Positions 45,680 to 56,584 of a DNA stretch of 64,000 nucleotides are shown one piece after another. The position numbers and the translations under genes were made by a program. The stretch lies in contig SCFE01000090.1 of assembly GCA_004352715.1 (NCBI GenBank), positions 446,425 through 510,424 of the forward strand. The letters run 5' to 3'. The notes under the pieces were generated by a model. It was not told the DNA's origin and searched no databases. It worked only from the letters and a program-made list of their open reading frames with translations. Position 1 is the first letter of the stretch; each line of letters opens with the position of its first letter. The DNA comes from Hofstenia miamia (lineage: Eukaryota; Xenacoelomorpha; Acoela).

Positions 45680-48600
45680 AATCTTACAATCCATCGTAGT
45701 GTGATGTTCCTTCTTAATACGCCATTGTCTGAATTCAAATGTAGCTTTAATATTTGGGAACATGAATAAGTCATACAGGAATAAGTCCTACAGCAATAAG
45801 TCCTACATGATTAAATCCTGCACTATTACTGTTAATGGTTTTAATTCTCTGAAATTTATTCATTTTCTATTTATTTGGATTTTTTGTAATAATTTATTGT
45901 TTTTTTGGTAATTAAATAAATTTTCCATTGCCGCTCTAAGTTTCTTTTGCGTTTCGATAAATTTCTAAAATTCGAAAGAGAGCTGTAGTTTGGTAATTAC
46001 ACTAAATTTTTCAACTACTTAGGAATTATACATTAATGTAATGCACGTTCAAGGCGAAATAATATACGAAAAATGTAGTGGTGTCACGCCTATAACAGGT
46101 AATTGGTGCAATTGAAATGTGTTCGAAAAGCTGTTCAATTTATTTATGCAAATAAGGAATCGACAGGAGTTGAACCTGCATATTACCATCAGAGATAGTA
46201 GTGTTCCACACAACACAAATCCGCAAATATTTTAATGAACATTGATTTAGATATCATTTGAATAGTTAAATTCTATTTAAATACGCAATCAGAAAGGAAT
46301 AAACTATGTATAACTATTAAATAAAGCAGTTGCAAAAAAAGGAAAAATTCAGATTCGCTATAAATCTACAATCTTCCGTACAAATGGACAGCTATGCTTA
46401 CCAATATACAAAAAAATCATATTTAAGTGAACATATTTCTACTATGAAAACATTTAATAATTAATATTTGTTTAAAATAACAAAAAAGCAAATAAACAAA
46501 AAAAAATTCAACAATTATTTATACATGTATTACAAATTACCGTAAATTGATCTTCACAGATTAGAGCTCGACCTGCACCCCTTTCTTATATAGGTAACGC
46601 CTTAAATAAATCTAATTATTTTTATGTGTAAAAAATTCTCAAATATATGCAATTTCGATCCCAATCTGCGACCATCAATAATTTCGTATGACATTTTGCT
46701 TTCAATTGGTTTAAATTTTGTGCTTATTAATGAAGAACTTAATCATGTAGGACTTAATCGTTGAGAACATAATCGTGTAGGACTTATTCCTGTAGGATTT
46801 ATTTCTGTAGGACTTATTCTATGCCGTCTTAATATTTATTGTTCCAACACTAAGTTGCTCATTATTGTCGAGAATAGCGCATTTATGATAATCAATTATT
46901 GTTGAAAATATTCCCTCAGCATCGGCCTTTTGACACCCAAGTGGTGTTAGGACATTAAATGCCTTTACTGACTTGGTTTTTCAGTAAATCTGAGACGTAA
47001 TTGTGATAGTGTTGTATCTATAAATGGTATAAAAACAGTTACCCTATAGTATTCCTCTGGAGTAGAAAGTTGGGGATTGGAACAATGAGTTTGATTTTTT
47101 ACAGAGATGCGGACACTTGATTTTTAAACTTAGGGGAAAAATAGAATCACAAATCCACTTTTGTATATTATTTTGAAATTCTTTTCTGCTTCAGTACAGG
47201 AATTATCTAGTGTGCTAATTATTTCATCCACTGATTCCATCGCAGTGACCATGTCGATTTCTTTGCTTTGTAACTGTTGTGATAGCGTGTCTGTATTTTG
47301 GAGAATGGAAACAGTCGTGAACAAACTTATTATGAATTCAGAGGAAGTAATTGCAGAAAGTAGTGGCACAGCTTGCGACGATGCATTACCATCCTTCCAC
47401 TTTGTAATGGCCAGTGGAGTACGAAATAAATTTCGTACTCCACGTAATGGCCATAAGAGCTCTGGTAATTGGAATATAATTTGTCACGAACTGTTCCAAG
47501 GAAGTCACACTGTTGATCCAATGAGTTTTGCATAGCCTTTTGTAATGGGAGAATACGCTTCTTGCTGCTTGATAAAAATGTCTGAATCTGCGAAACTGTT
47601 GCTACCATGTTGCGAATTTGTGGATATTTCGATGCATGTGATTGTTTAATTCAGGGAATGGGCAGAGCCGTGGAAATAAACAGCATGAGGACACACATTC
47701 TTAATATTGGCTGATGTTTCAGAGGACATTACTGCTACACCATCATATCCTTGTGTGACAGCGGCCTTATGAGAATTCATTCAGTTTATTTATTATCTGC
47801 TCAGCAATGACTATCCCTGACATTTTCAGTTCAACTATATTATATGCCCTTTCATTCAACTCTTCTTATTGCTCTAATAATTCATCCAGTGTTTTTGGTA
47901 TAATATAATCATCTTCCTCAGTTAATTCAGTATAACTTTTTTATATTAAATATTCAAAGCACAAGAAGTCCTTCTGAATATCGTTTAATTCTTCATCAAA
48001 ATATCTGAAGCACAGTGACATTTCTTCTACACCAGCAATGTCTTTAGTTTCATCAGCAAGGATTATATAGCAACGATTAGCTTTAATTCTACCAACTATT
48101 TTTTCTTGAATTTGTGCACCAATGCTATTTATTATGTCATTCTGGATCTTCGGACTGGTATACATAGCATTCTTTGCACAAGTCTTTATGTGATATCTGA
48201 GTTCTGTGTCACCAGCGCCACCTCAAAACTTAAGAAGTCTCCAGAACAGACCTTCACCATGTTTGTTTTGAACCAGAATCATTGCTGCATTGAAAGGAAG
48301 TATTATTTTGGCCACAGAATATAATTGTTTTTATTAAAGGTTGAAGTGCTTTTTGATTTGATTTCCATATATTCTTAATGATGAGAGTCAATCTTGTTAT
48401 GTATATTAGTGTCATAATCTTTCACAAACTGATTACATAGTGTGACTGAAAACTTATGATATTCTAAATTAAGGTGCTGAACCAGATCATTTGTCAGTCC
48501 TGTTAGTTTGTCATATTGTTGAAGTGGCTTTGTAACAAGGTTTCCTAGTGTCCTCTTCTGGAGTTCAGTGGGCTGGGAAATTACACAAAATTTACAGAAT

Positions 48601-48790
48601 AGTCCCTGCTTACTAACAGTATAAGAAAACTAGTTATTAATCTGTATCTGTGATAGGTGTCTTTTGTATACTTTTCCTCCATACTGCTTGTCATTATGTG
48701 TCCAAGTAGTTCTCAATATGAATCTTCTTAAACCATTAGGGCATTTTTCATTCAAAAAAGACCAATATCTGAATGCTGAAATGTTGAAAT
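45440..48790 (-). pseudogene. hAT-family transposase (ZMYM1-like type), split by a nested element
   Basis: Minus-strand order is: NEKCPNGLRRFI...TWTHN and GLFCKFCV (TTF-type zinc-finger region, about 48770-48590), LGNLVTKPLQQYDKLTGLTN, YHKFSVTLCNQF, LLKF.GGAGDTELRYHIKTC then AKNAMYTSPKIQNDIINSIG (48165 on), ILADETKDIAGVEEMSLCFR (the first catalytic Asp region), GYDGAAVMSSE (second catalytic region), VYFHGSAHSLN, LQSKEIDMVTAMESVDEIIS, and after the nested element FEFRQWRIKKEHH, LISVLVPVSTATPEQTFSAL and RLNGLAL (dimerisation region with the third acidic residue). Stops and frame changes occur throughout, and the C-terminal block lacks the usual 'LRSTM' linker. A 1,056-bp foldback-like element (45764-46819) sits between the last two parts. 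Confidence 0.9.
45764..46819. mobile_element. foldback-like element with inverted arrays of a 15-bp repeat
   Basis: The left end is four 15-mers in a row (45764-45823), consensus GAATAAGTCCTACAG. The right end is five 15-mers of the same sequence in inverted orientation (46745-46819). The interior (about 920 bp) is AT-rich without a recognised gene. It interrupts a hAT transposase gene, so it is a younger insertion. Terminal inverted repeats built from short tandem units are known from Foldback/Galileo-type DNA transposons; placing it in that class is inference from structure alone. Confidence 0.75.
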
Positions 48791-49509
48791 ATTTTTTTCT
48801 ACATGGGATTCTGTCATTATTAATGGTGATGTCTCTTGCTCGACAGTTGCAATAATACTTTGAACTAAAGGTGCTGGACTGAAGCTCAATATAATGTTTG
48901 TTTTAATTTTTTAGGCTGTGGACTGGACCTGTCTCCTGACATTATATTTTCTCAACACGACTTGACTTAGAATGAAGTCTAAACGTTAAAATACAATAAA
49001 TTTAAGAATACTTATTACTTAAATAGGTTTATAGTTCAACTTGGTACTAGATACAAACAGAATTTTTGATTATAAAGTTAAGTATGTCGGTTTTTAAATA
49101 CAATTGTTCAAGTGAATTATAAATTTTCAACAAAAAAAAATGGCTCTTTTTTTCTAGGCCACTACATACATGGTAAATTATAACTGAAATAAACTGACTA
49201 ACTTTTTAATTTTTAATAAAAATTGTTTGAATTACTGTGGTGTGTCTTAATATGAATGCTTGACTGAATGACTTCTTTTTTAATCTACATATCCATGGGT
49301 GTACCTTCTTGACAGTTTGCACTTACATGTAAGTATACCATCTGATTTCATTACAGTCCCACGTATATTAGTCATAATGCATTTATATTCTACTGCACAT
49401 ATTTCAGACATAACTATGACAATTAATGCAAATTAAAATTAAAACTATATTTAACAAATATAATAATGATATAAAAATAGAACCAATATATATGAAAAAT
49501 TTTAACTAA
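48791..49509. other. non-coding stretch
   Basis: No gene recognised. It presumably includes the 5' terminal part of the hAT element. Confidence 0.5.
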
Positions 49510-49695
49510 AAATATCGTCTTTTTCTTTTTAGCATTATTTAGGCTACCTGTTTTTTGAAAGTTCTGAATGATACGATTTATTGCTCTGTTTGATACTTTT
49601 AGAAAATGAGTTAAATGTTTATAAAGTTGATTATTTTTGTACACATTTATTAATCTTTGTTTATCTATATTGGTCAATTTTTTCATTTTCCGCAT
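49510..49695 (-). pseudogene. Tc1/mariner transposase, N-terminal helix-turn-helix fragment
   Basis: KKLTNIDKQRLINVYKNNQL, HFLKVSNRAINRIIQNFQKT and GSLNNAKKKK: the 'L....K..I...Y..G......A..L.VS...V..II..F..TGS' pattern of a paired-like DNA-binding domain ahead of a basic linker. The frame then ends, and no catalytic part follows on this strand before unrelated sequence. Confidence 0.6.
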
Positions 49696-49770
49696 TGTAC
49701 AGATATTTTTAAAAGTAATGGTTTAATTAATTTACTTATCAGTAAAATTTTCCCCTAGATAGAGTACATA

Positions 49771-51143
49771 TAGTACTGGCAAAAGTTTGGGAACACTTTC
49801 CAAATTTAGAAATTTTTGTATTTTACACTAAAAAACGCAATGTAGAAACAATATAATAACACAATGTAGAAACAATATGATAACACCATGTAGAAAGTAA
49901 ATAGTTAATTCAGAAAAACTCACTAATATTTTGTATGTCCGCCATTATTGGCCAAACACGCAGCAATTCGATTTGACATTGACTTGACCAGCTTTATACA
50001 ATAATCATCAGTAATCTCTGTGCACCATACCACTTTAATTTGCTCCTTGAGATCGTCGAGTGTTGTGCCCTGGCGCTTCCTCAGACAGTTTTTGATGAGA
50101 TGCCAGCAATTTTCTATGACGTTGAGGTCTAGGAGTTTCCTGGCCAGTTCTAAAGCAGCCAAAAGTCTTGTGAGGAAATCCACTGTTTCACAACTTTGGT
50201 GCTGTGTAAAGGAGCACCATCTCACTGTAGTACAGATGTTCCATTAAGCTGCAAAAACATTGGAACTTTCTCCTAATTATATTTAGGTAGGCCTTGGCTG
50301 TGACTGTCTTGTTGTGAGGAACAAAATGCACACCAGCACGCCCATTCGCAATTATAGCACCCCAAATAATCACAGAAGATGCTGGGCGGACAGTTTGTTG
50401 CATGCAATGTGTGTTGAATCTTTGGTTTCTTGGTCGTTGAACGTGTGGTCAGTAAATTGTAAACTGGCAAATATTGGATTCGTCACTAAACATTGCTTGA
50501 TGCCACATCTCAGGGGTGTAGTGATGGTATTGCCTGCAGAAGCGCAACTGGTCTCAAATGTTCTTTGAAGACAATCAGGGTTTGGTTGCCAGTTTGCACG
50601 ATAGAAGGTCAAAGGTAGTATTCAATCAATGCCTAATGGTGCTTGTTGATACATTCTGCACTACTGCACCTAGATTTGCTTTGACTTCAGAAGATAAAGA
50701 AAATAGTTGATTGATGACGTAACGGTGAATGAGACCATCAGTCTGAGGGGTTATCACTTTTGGTCTTCCACACCACTTGCGAGAGGAAAAATTTTGCAGT
50801 TGCTGATAGTGAGTAACACTGTTGGACACCGAAGATACTAACACGCCCATTCTAACAGCTATAGCGCGATAATTGTATCTCTCCTCCTACAAGATATGAA
50901 TTTGAGCACGCTTTGTTGGTGAAATTTCACTACCATGGACCATATTTCAAGCTATAATGATAGTGCTTTTTCAGTAAAAATATATTGTGTAAATCTAAAG
51001 TTGTGTTAATTTGATTGCTAAATGAATCTCTTGTAAATTCTAAGAAAAAAATTAGGAATTCTAGGAATGTTACGAAATTTCCAGGAAATACCATAAAACA
51101 CGCTTTAGACAGGTTAATTTTCCCAAACTTTTGGTCAGTATTG
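49771..51143 (-). mobile_element. Tc1 element, 1.37 kb, both ends present
   Basis: The left tip TAGTACTGGCAAAAGTTTGG GAA (49771 on) is mirrored at the right by the reverse complement CAATACTGACCAAAAGTTTG GGAA (51143 back). TA dinucleotides stand outside both ends (49769-49770, 51144-51145). The length and the CAGTACTG.CCAAAAGTTTGG style are standard for Tc1. Confidence 0.85.
49917..50945 (-). pseudogene. Tc1 transposase, frameshifted
   Basis: The minus strand reads ISPTKRAQIHIL, EERYNYRAIAVRMGVLVSSV (helix-turn-helix), RKWCGRPKVITPQTDGLIHR (basic GRP region), then in other frames MFSDESNICQFTIY (first catalytic Asp), RPASSVIIWGAIIANGRAGV, DGAPLHSTKVVKQW (second Asp) and LDLNVIENCWHLIKNCLRKR (third acidic residue, normally in 'SPDLNPIENLW'). 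All three catalytic acids are visible but lie in at least three frames with several stops, so no enzyme can be made. It lies inside the paired inverted ends at 49771 and 51143. Confidence 0.9.
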
Positions 51144-51145
51144 TA

Positions 51146-53264
51146 TATTTATAAATAAATGTCTAGAAATGGTTATTTTTATCACAACTACATGTATATT
51201 GAATACAGTTTATTTTGTTTCATAAGTGTTAGTTATGCAGGTATTTGAGAGAGTATAAATGAATTTCTGTATCATATGCTACAACTACAATTTATTGTTT
51301 TTAGGAAAGAATGATTTTAAAAACACCTAAACTGAAATTTATGAGAATGTATTCTGTATATTGTTTAATTCATGAAATAAGGATCTATGTATTCACATTG
51401 CCCCCTCAAGATCTAAATGTGTATAAGATATTAAGCTTTAAAAGAGGATAGTAAAATAGTTTTGTTTTGGAATTTGCTTAAAATGAAATGTTTACCTTGT
51501 GTGTATTGCAGACGTGCTAAAATTGACAACAGCAATTGTTATCACAATGAACAAATTAAATGTGAATGGTAGTGTGTTGAGTAATAAGATTGTGCAATCT
51601 GACGAGATATGAACACGTGGAAGAGCTATTTATATCTCTTTTGTTTGAACAGAAGATTGGTAATTCCTAGAAATATATACATGTTTATGTCTACAGGTTG
51701 ATGATGACAAGTGAGAGTGAATACATGCTAAAAAACTTGTAGTCATATATTCATTGTACACATCAAGGTAGAAATATTGAAGTAATTTATTTGTTTAATG
51801 TTAATTTCAATTTGTATTCCTTTTTGTTTTAGTCAATCATAAAAAACTTAACATGTTCAGACGTAATTGTATTTAAATATGTGTCTTAAAGGGGGGCTCG
51901 GCCCCTTCAGCCTTTTCTAAATAGGTCCCTGCATTTCACACAGAGGAAAAACTCTCCTGATCATCAAATAAAACACATTTTATGCTGCAGCCTACAAAGC
52001 AAGATGTCTGGAGACTATCATAGTTTAAATTGAGAATGCAGAAATTGATGAAACATATCTAACCAATTTCATCATATGTGTATGCTTAGATGTATTTCAA
52101 TATGCTATTTTCCGTAGACAATTGATCATGAACTGAATTTGTTTTAATGCTGGGGATGAAGTTGTAGCAAATGAATCATTTTTGTATGCCAATGAAACTT
52201 TTCAATGGTCTTGTTAAAGCTAGTTAATTTGCAGGAGCCAGTTAATCAGGTTAAAATTCAGTTAAGAAATTCTATTTTTGATTTTCAAAATTTATTGCTT
52301 ACAATGATTTCTGTGTTACAAAACAACAGAAATTGCCTCAAAGGCTACAAGGATTCATACTTGCTGTCAATCTAGTCCTAATCTACATTTTGCCATTAAA
52401 ATTATGGAATAGTAATATTTGAAATTTTTTTAATCAAATTTAAGAGAAAATGATGCATCAGCTCCAACATGTTTGATTTGCATTGTTGTTGTTAGATTGT
52501 TTTTCAAATAGATAAAATCATTCATAAAGTTCTAAATTTCTTATGCTTCTCCATTTAGTGTAACTATATACATTTTTTTCATTAAATTTCAATAGACTTT
52601 TCATTCATTTTTATTAATGTTTGCCTTATAAAACTTTCAGTGCTAAAATAACAAAGATGATATATATATATATATATATATATAAATTTTATGCCACCAC
52701 ATAGGCATATGCCAATTAAATTTTGAAAGATAGAAATAGATTATATTTTTTTAATTTGATAATGATGCTAATTTTTAAAAATCTGGTTAAAATCTGGTTA
52801 AGGTAAAAAGAAATTTGGTCTGGTTAAAGCATTGTGGAATACACAGCACTAGGGAGTCCTGATCTTATTGAAAATGTTCTGACTGTCTTGCCAAATAAAC
52901 TCCTTATATTATCAGCACAGAACACCAACATTGTCCTTAACCCTTAAGAAACAATGGCAATTTTGCACCTTTAAAAGACAAAGGTTGCTGATTATAATCA
53001 ATGTCTTTCCAATAATTGATACATTCTCATTAAGACTCATTAAATCAATATTTATATATTTTATATTGAGATTTTACTCATTAGACACATTGCTTAAAGT
53101 AGATAGTGCATTGGTAAACAGCAGACAGCAGATATAATGTTGGATAAAATGACATTTTGAATTCATCATGGAATGTTATTGAGTTTCACAGTAGTTATAT
53201 CTGCAAGAAGTCTGTTCCACTTTTTTCTTATTGGACAAGAGGTGGGTCATATTTTATTACACAT
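51146..53264. other. AT-rich stretch without recognised gene
   Basis: No coding recognised. It contains a GC-rich blip (AAAGGGGGGCTCGGCCCCTT near 51888-51908) similar in style to the hAT-like end at 12794, and an (AT)n run at 52661-52684. Confidence 0.55.
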
Positions 53265-53474
53265 TTTTCTGATTGATCAAGGGGGAGAGTAGTTAAGGAT
53301 AGGGAGATCCCATTACATTGGGACACCCTGAAGTACTCATAACATGTGGAAAAGAAATGATTCTACTGGATGCCATCTAGAAACAAAATATTTTTGACAA
53401 AGTTAAATTAAACAAAATAATCTTTTGACAAAATTTTTGTTTTTGATTTTTAGGAGGGGCAAAGTGATATAATT

Positions 53475-54262
53475 AATGACAAGAAACATTTTGACAGAAT
53501 TAAATTAATTTTTTTTTGATGCCACATGTTATTGAGTTTACATTTTTTATTACACATACATACTATCACACTATGTTTTGATGACTAATGTAGAATCATT
53601 GGGGAGCTCTGGCTACTCAAGGGGTACTGGGAAACTCAAGAGTTAATATCAAAGGTTGCAAAGGCTACCATTGTAGAGAGTGACCCACATTCCAGCAAAA
53701 GAAAGAGCATTGGTGGTTCACTGATTTACTTAAGAAAAACAGATATTCCATAGAGAACAGACTTCCAGCAGTGACCAATTCACATGCCATCATGCTGAAG
53801 CCATATCCATGAAGCCATCCTTACTCACCAAGGTGCTAATTGTGTGTCTCACATATTAATTTCTAGCTCAATAAACAATTTANAATGACAAGAAACATTT
53901 TGACAGAATTAAATTAATTTTTTTTTGATGCCACATGTTATTGAGTTTACATTTTTTATTACACATACATACTATCACACTATGTTTTGATGACTAATGT
54001 AGAATCATTGGGGAGCTCTGGCTACTCAAGGGGTACTGGGAAACTCAAGAGTTAATATCAAAGGTTGCAAAGGCTACCATTGTAGAGAGTGACCCACATT
54101 CCAGCAAAAGAAAGAGCATTGGTGGTTCACTGATTTACTTAAGAAAAACAGAGATCAATTCACATGAGAACAGACTGAAGCCATATCCATGAAGCCATCC
54201 TTACTCACCAAGGTGCTAATTGTGTGTCTCACATATTAATTTCTAGCTCAATAAACAATTTA
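53475..54262. repeat. block of about 400 bp duplicated around the single N at 53883
   Basis: 53475-53882 (408 bp) and 53884-54262 (379 bp) are the same sequence. The difference is a local rearrangement with a net 29-bp loss (TATTCCATAGAGAACAGACT region), as expected for two alleles placed in tandem by the assembler. Confidence 0.92.
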
Positions 54263-55059
54263 TCTCAGAGTTCTATTATCTCAGCTCATGTAAATAAATA
54301 ATAAACAAAAGGCACATAATTGCTTTGCATTCATATTTGCCAACAGCATTCTATATTTGCAGTGTGTTATTATTATGTGCATGTACAAAATGGAACAATC
54401 AAATTAAAAGTTCTTATTCCCTACAAATAATCATAGCTGTAACCTAAAGTTACCATGATTTGGGCTGTCACTGTTAAGGAGCTACTTGTTACCCTAGACC
54501 CATTGCAGTTTCCTCCCAAATTGTCTCCAGATCTTAAGCAGAGGTTATTAAACTAACATCCATGATGAAATCTAAAAGGGGTTAGCATATAAATAAATTA
54601 GAGAAGATCAAACACAATTAGAGTAAGATGAATTATATTGTGCATTCACTACAAGTCTCTCAAGTGTTTATTACAATCTTGTAATTATTACCTGCTTGAT
54701 GTTTACAACTTGCACATGAGTTTCCTTGTAAAATTAAATGAGCAATTACACATAGGTTTAGTTTGAGGGGACAAATAAAAAATTGATCAAAATAACTACA
54801 CTTGAAAATGTACAAAGTGATTTAAAAAAATTGATATAAATTGATAGCATCAAATCACAAATTATGACATTACTCTAATTTTCTGAGTGCTAAAGTAATC
54901 AAGGAATAAAATCAAAAACAGAGGCCCTGAGTGACTATACACTAATGATTAATTTCCCATATATTCCAACTGTTTAAAGGGTCAATGTACATGCAAAGGC
55001 TACATGTTGTTTTTTTAATGTACATTATTTTTCTATTTTGTAAACATTTCTATATGTTT
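54263..55059. other. remainder of the insertion in the left palindrome arm
   Basis: No gene recognised. This sequence has no counterpart in the right arm. Confidence 0.5.
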
Positions 55060-55892
55060 AATTTGCCTTGATAATATTCAAATACAGAAAAAACAGGAAA
55101 TATTTTGTTACAGGCATAATACACAATAAAAAAAGCTACATTTTCAGAAAAAGTAAAGCATGGGATTATACATAGGGATAAGTTAACCTTAAAAATGTAT
55201 GAAATATAGACTTACACCTTAAAATTAAAACATGGTTTATATATAAAAACACAATTTTGTTTTTTAAAAAAATTATGCATGTAATGTTAATAATATAATT
55301 TATAAACACACACATGCATTTCAAAATACAATATTATTATATATTAGTTTTACATGGCAATCTTCTCTCTGTATTTCTTTTGGTGTATATGGATTTTCCA
55401 TAACTGTACACATTGGAGACTATTATATCTTTTGTTGAGTTTTACATGGCAGTCATATTTTCCATGTTTCTTTATGGTTTACTTAAATTTGAGGAGTGTA
55501 CATGCTTGCATATTGTTACATCTTTTGTCTAATTATACACTTTTTTCACCTTTATTTGGTTTATGGGGTTTTACATGATTGTATGCATTACATGGGTTTC
55601 TGCTTCTGTAACTTTAATGCATAAATACATTGACACATTTGTTATTCATTGTTGATGATGATTTTTTCCATTAATAGATTTCATCTCCAATTGTTAAATT
55701 TGTAAACTCCATGATGTTTTTAAATAGTGTATTTTTCACATTCAAAAAAATACAGGCACATGGTAATGCCTACAAACAATTTGAGTTCAAATAATTCAAC
55801 ATTTGTAATTTAGTTATTAGTTAATAATTGTTATGTCTAAAATAAATCCATTCAGTCAATTGCAAGTTAAAGAAATTAAACAAAATACTTGA

Positions 55893-56370
55893 TAAAACAA
55901 TAACACATATAAACTTATTTAAAAGGAAAAACATGTTTGGCGAAAAGTGAAATATTACATCAAGGTATATAAGTGAATAAAACAATACCAAATATAAAAT
56001 TGTTTAAAGCAAAAAACATGTATGTTGGAAAGAGGTAATACATCAATGAATATAGTTGAATAAATCAATAATGCATAACATTGTTTACACCAAAAACATG
56101 TACATTGGAGAGAGAAATACTGAAATGTAAATAGACCCATAAACCAAAAACACATATAATCTTGTTTATAGCAAAAACTTGTAAAATTAAAGAGATAATA
56201 CATCAATGAATATGGGTGAATAAACCAATAATGCATAAATTCCTTTTAAAAGGAAAACTGTATGATAGAAAGTGAAATATTACACAGCAACATATATAAG
56301 CAAATAAAGCAATACCACATAAAAAATTGCCTAAAGCAAAATGTATATGATGGAAATAGAGATAATACAA
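55893..56370. repeat. minisatellite, about six copies of an 83-bp unit
   Basis: Units begin near 55893, 55978, 56061, 56139, 56221 and 56305. Each carries words such as AAACAATA.CACATATAAA, TTGTTTA.AGCAAAAACATG and AGAGATAATACATCAATGAA. The right palindrome arm has only a fragment of one unit at the matching place, so the array expanded after the arms formed. Confidence 0.8.
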
Positions 56371-56450
56371 AAAAAATGTACCTGGTTATTCTTTGTGGCA
56401 ATGCATTTGAAAATCTTTAACACATTTCACATTTTTCTGTTTAAGGAACC

Positions 56451-56584
56451 TATATATATATATGTATATATATATATATCTATATATATATATATATCAA
56501 TCAATTCTTAACAAATTTGTGGAAATTCCTTTTAGAATCTCTCATCAAAAAAAGCATTCTTCACATTTGTTAAGAATTGATTGA
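56451..56584. repeat. AT microsatellite followed by an 88-bp hairpin
   Basis: TATATA runs occupy 56451-56496. Then TCAATCAATTCTTAACAAAT (from 56497) is mirrored at 56559-56584 by its inverse. A similar hairpin with the same flanking AGAATCTCTCA.CAAAAAAAG occurs at 60550-60705. Confidence 0.75.

Noticed and set aside
44114-45763. Two hAT C-terminal genes in tandem
   Set aside because: The two copies lie in blocks of equal length that look identical and are joined by a single N, so I treat them as one sequence represented twice.
46145-46215. Minus-strand GGTTCAACTCC, a perfect polymerase III B-box, with a 7-base loop upstream like an anticodon arm
   Set aside because: No matching acceptor stem and no A-box are found at the right distance, so I do not call a tRNA. 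A decayed tRNA-derived fragment remains possible.
50020-50568. Plus-strand open frames over the Tc1 element
   Set aside because: They are shadows of the minus-strand transposase, whose motifs and catalytic residues are recognisable.
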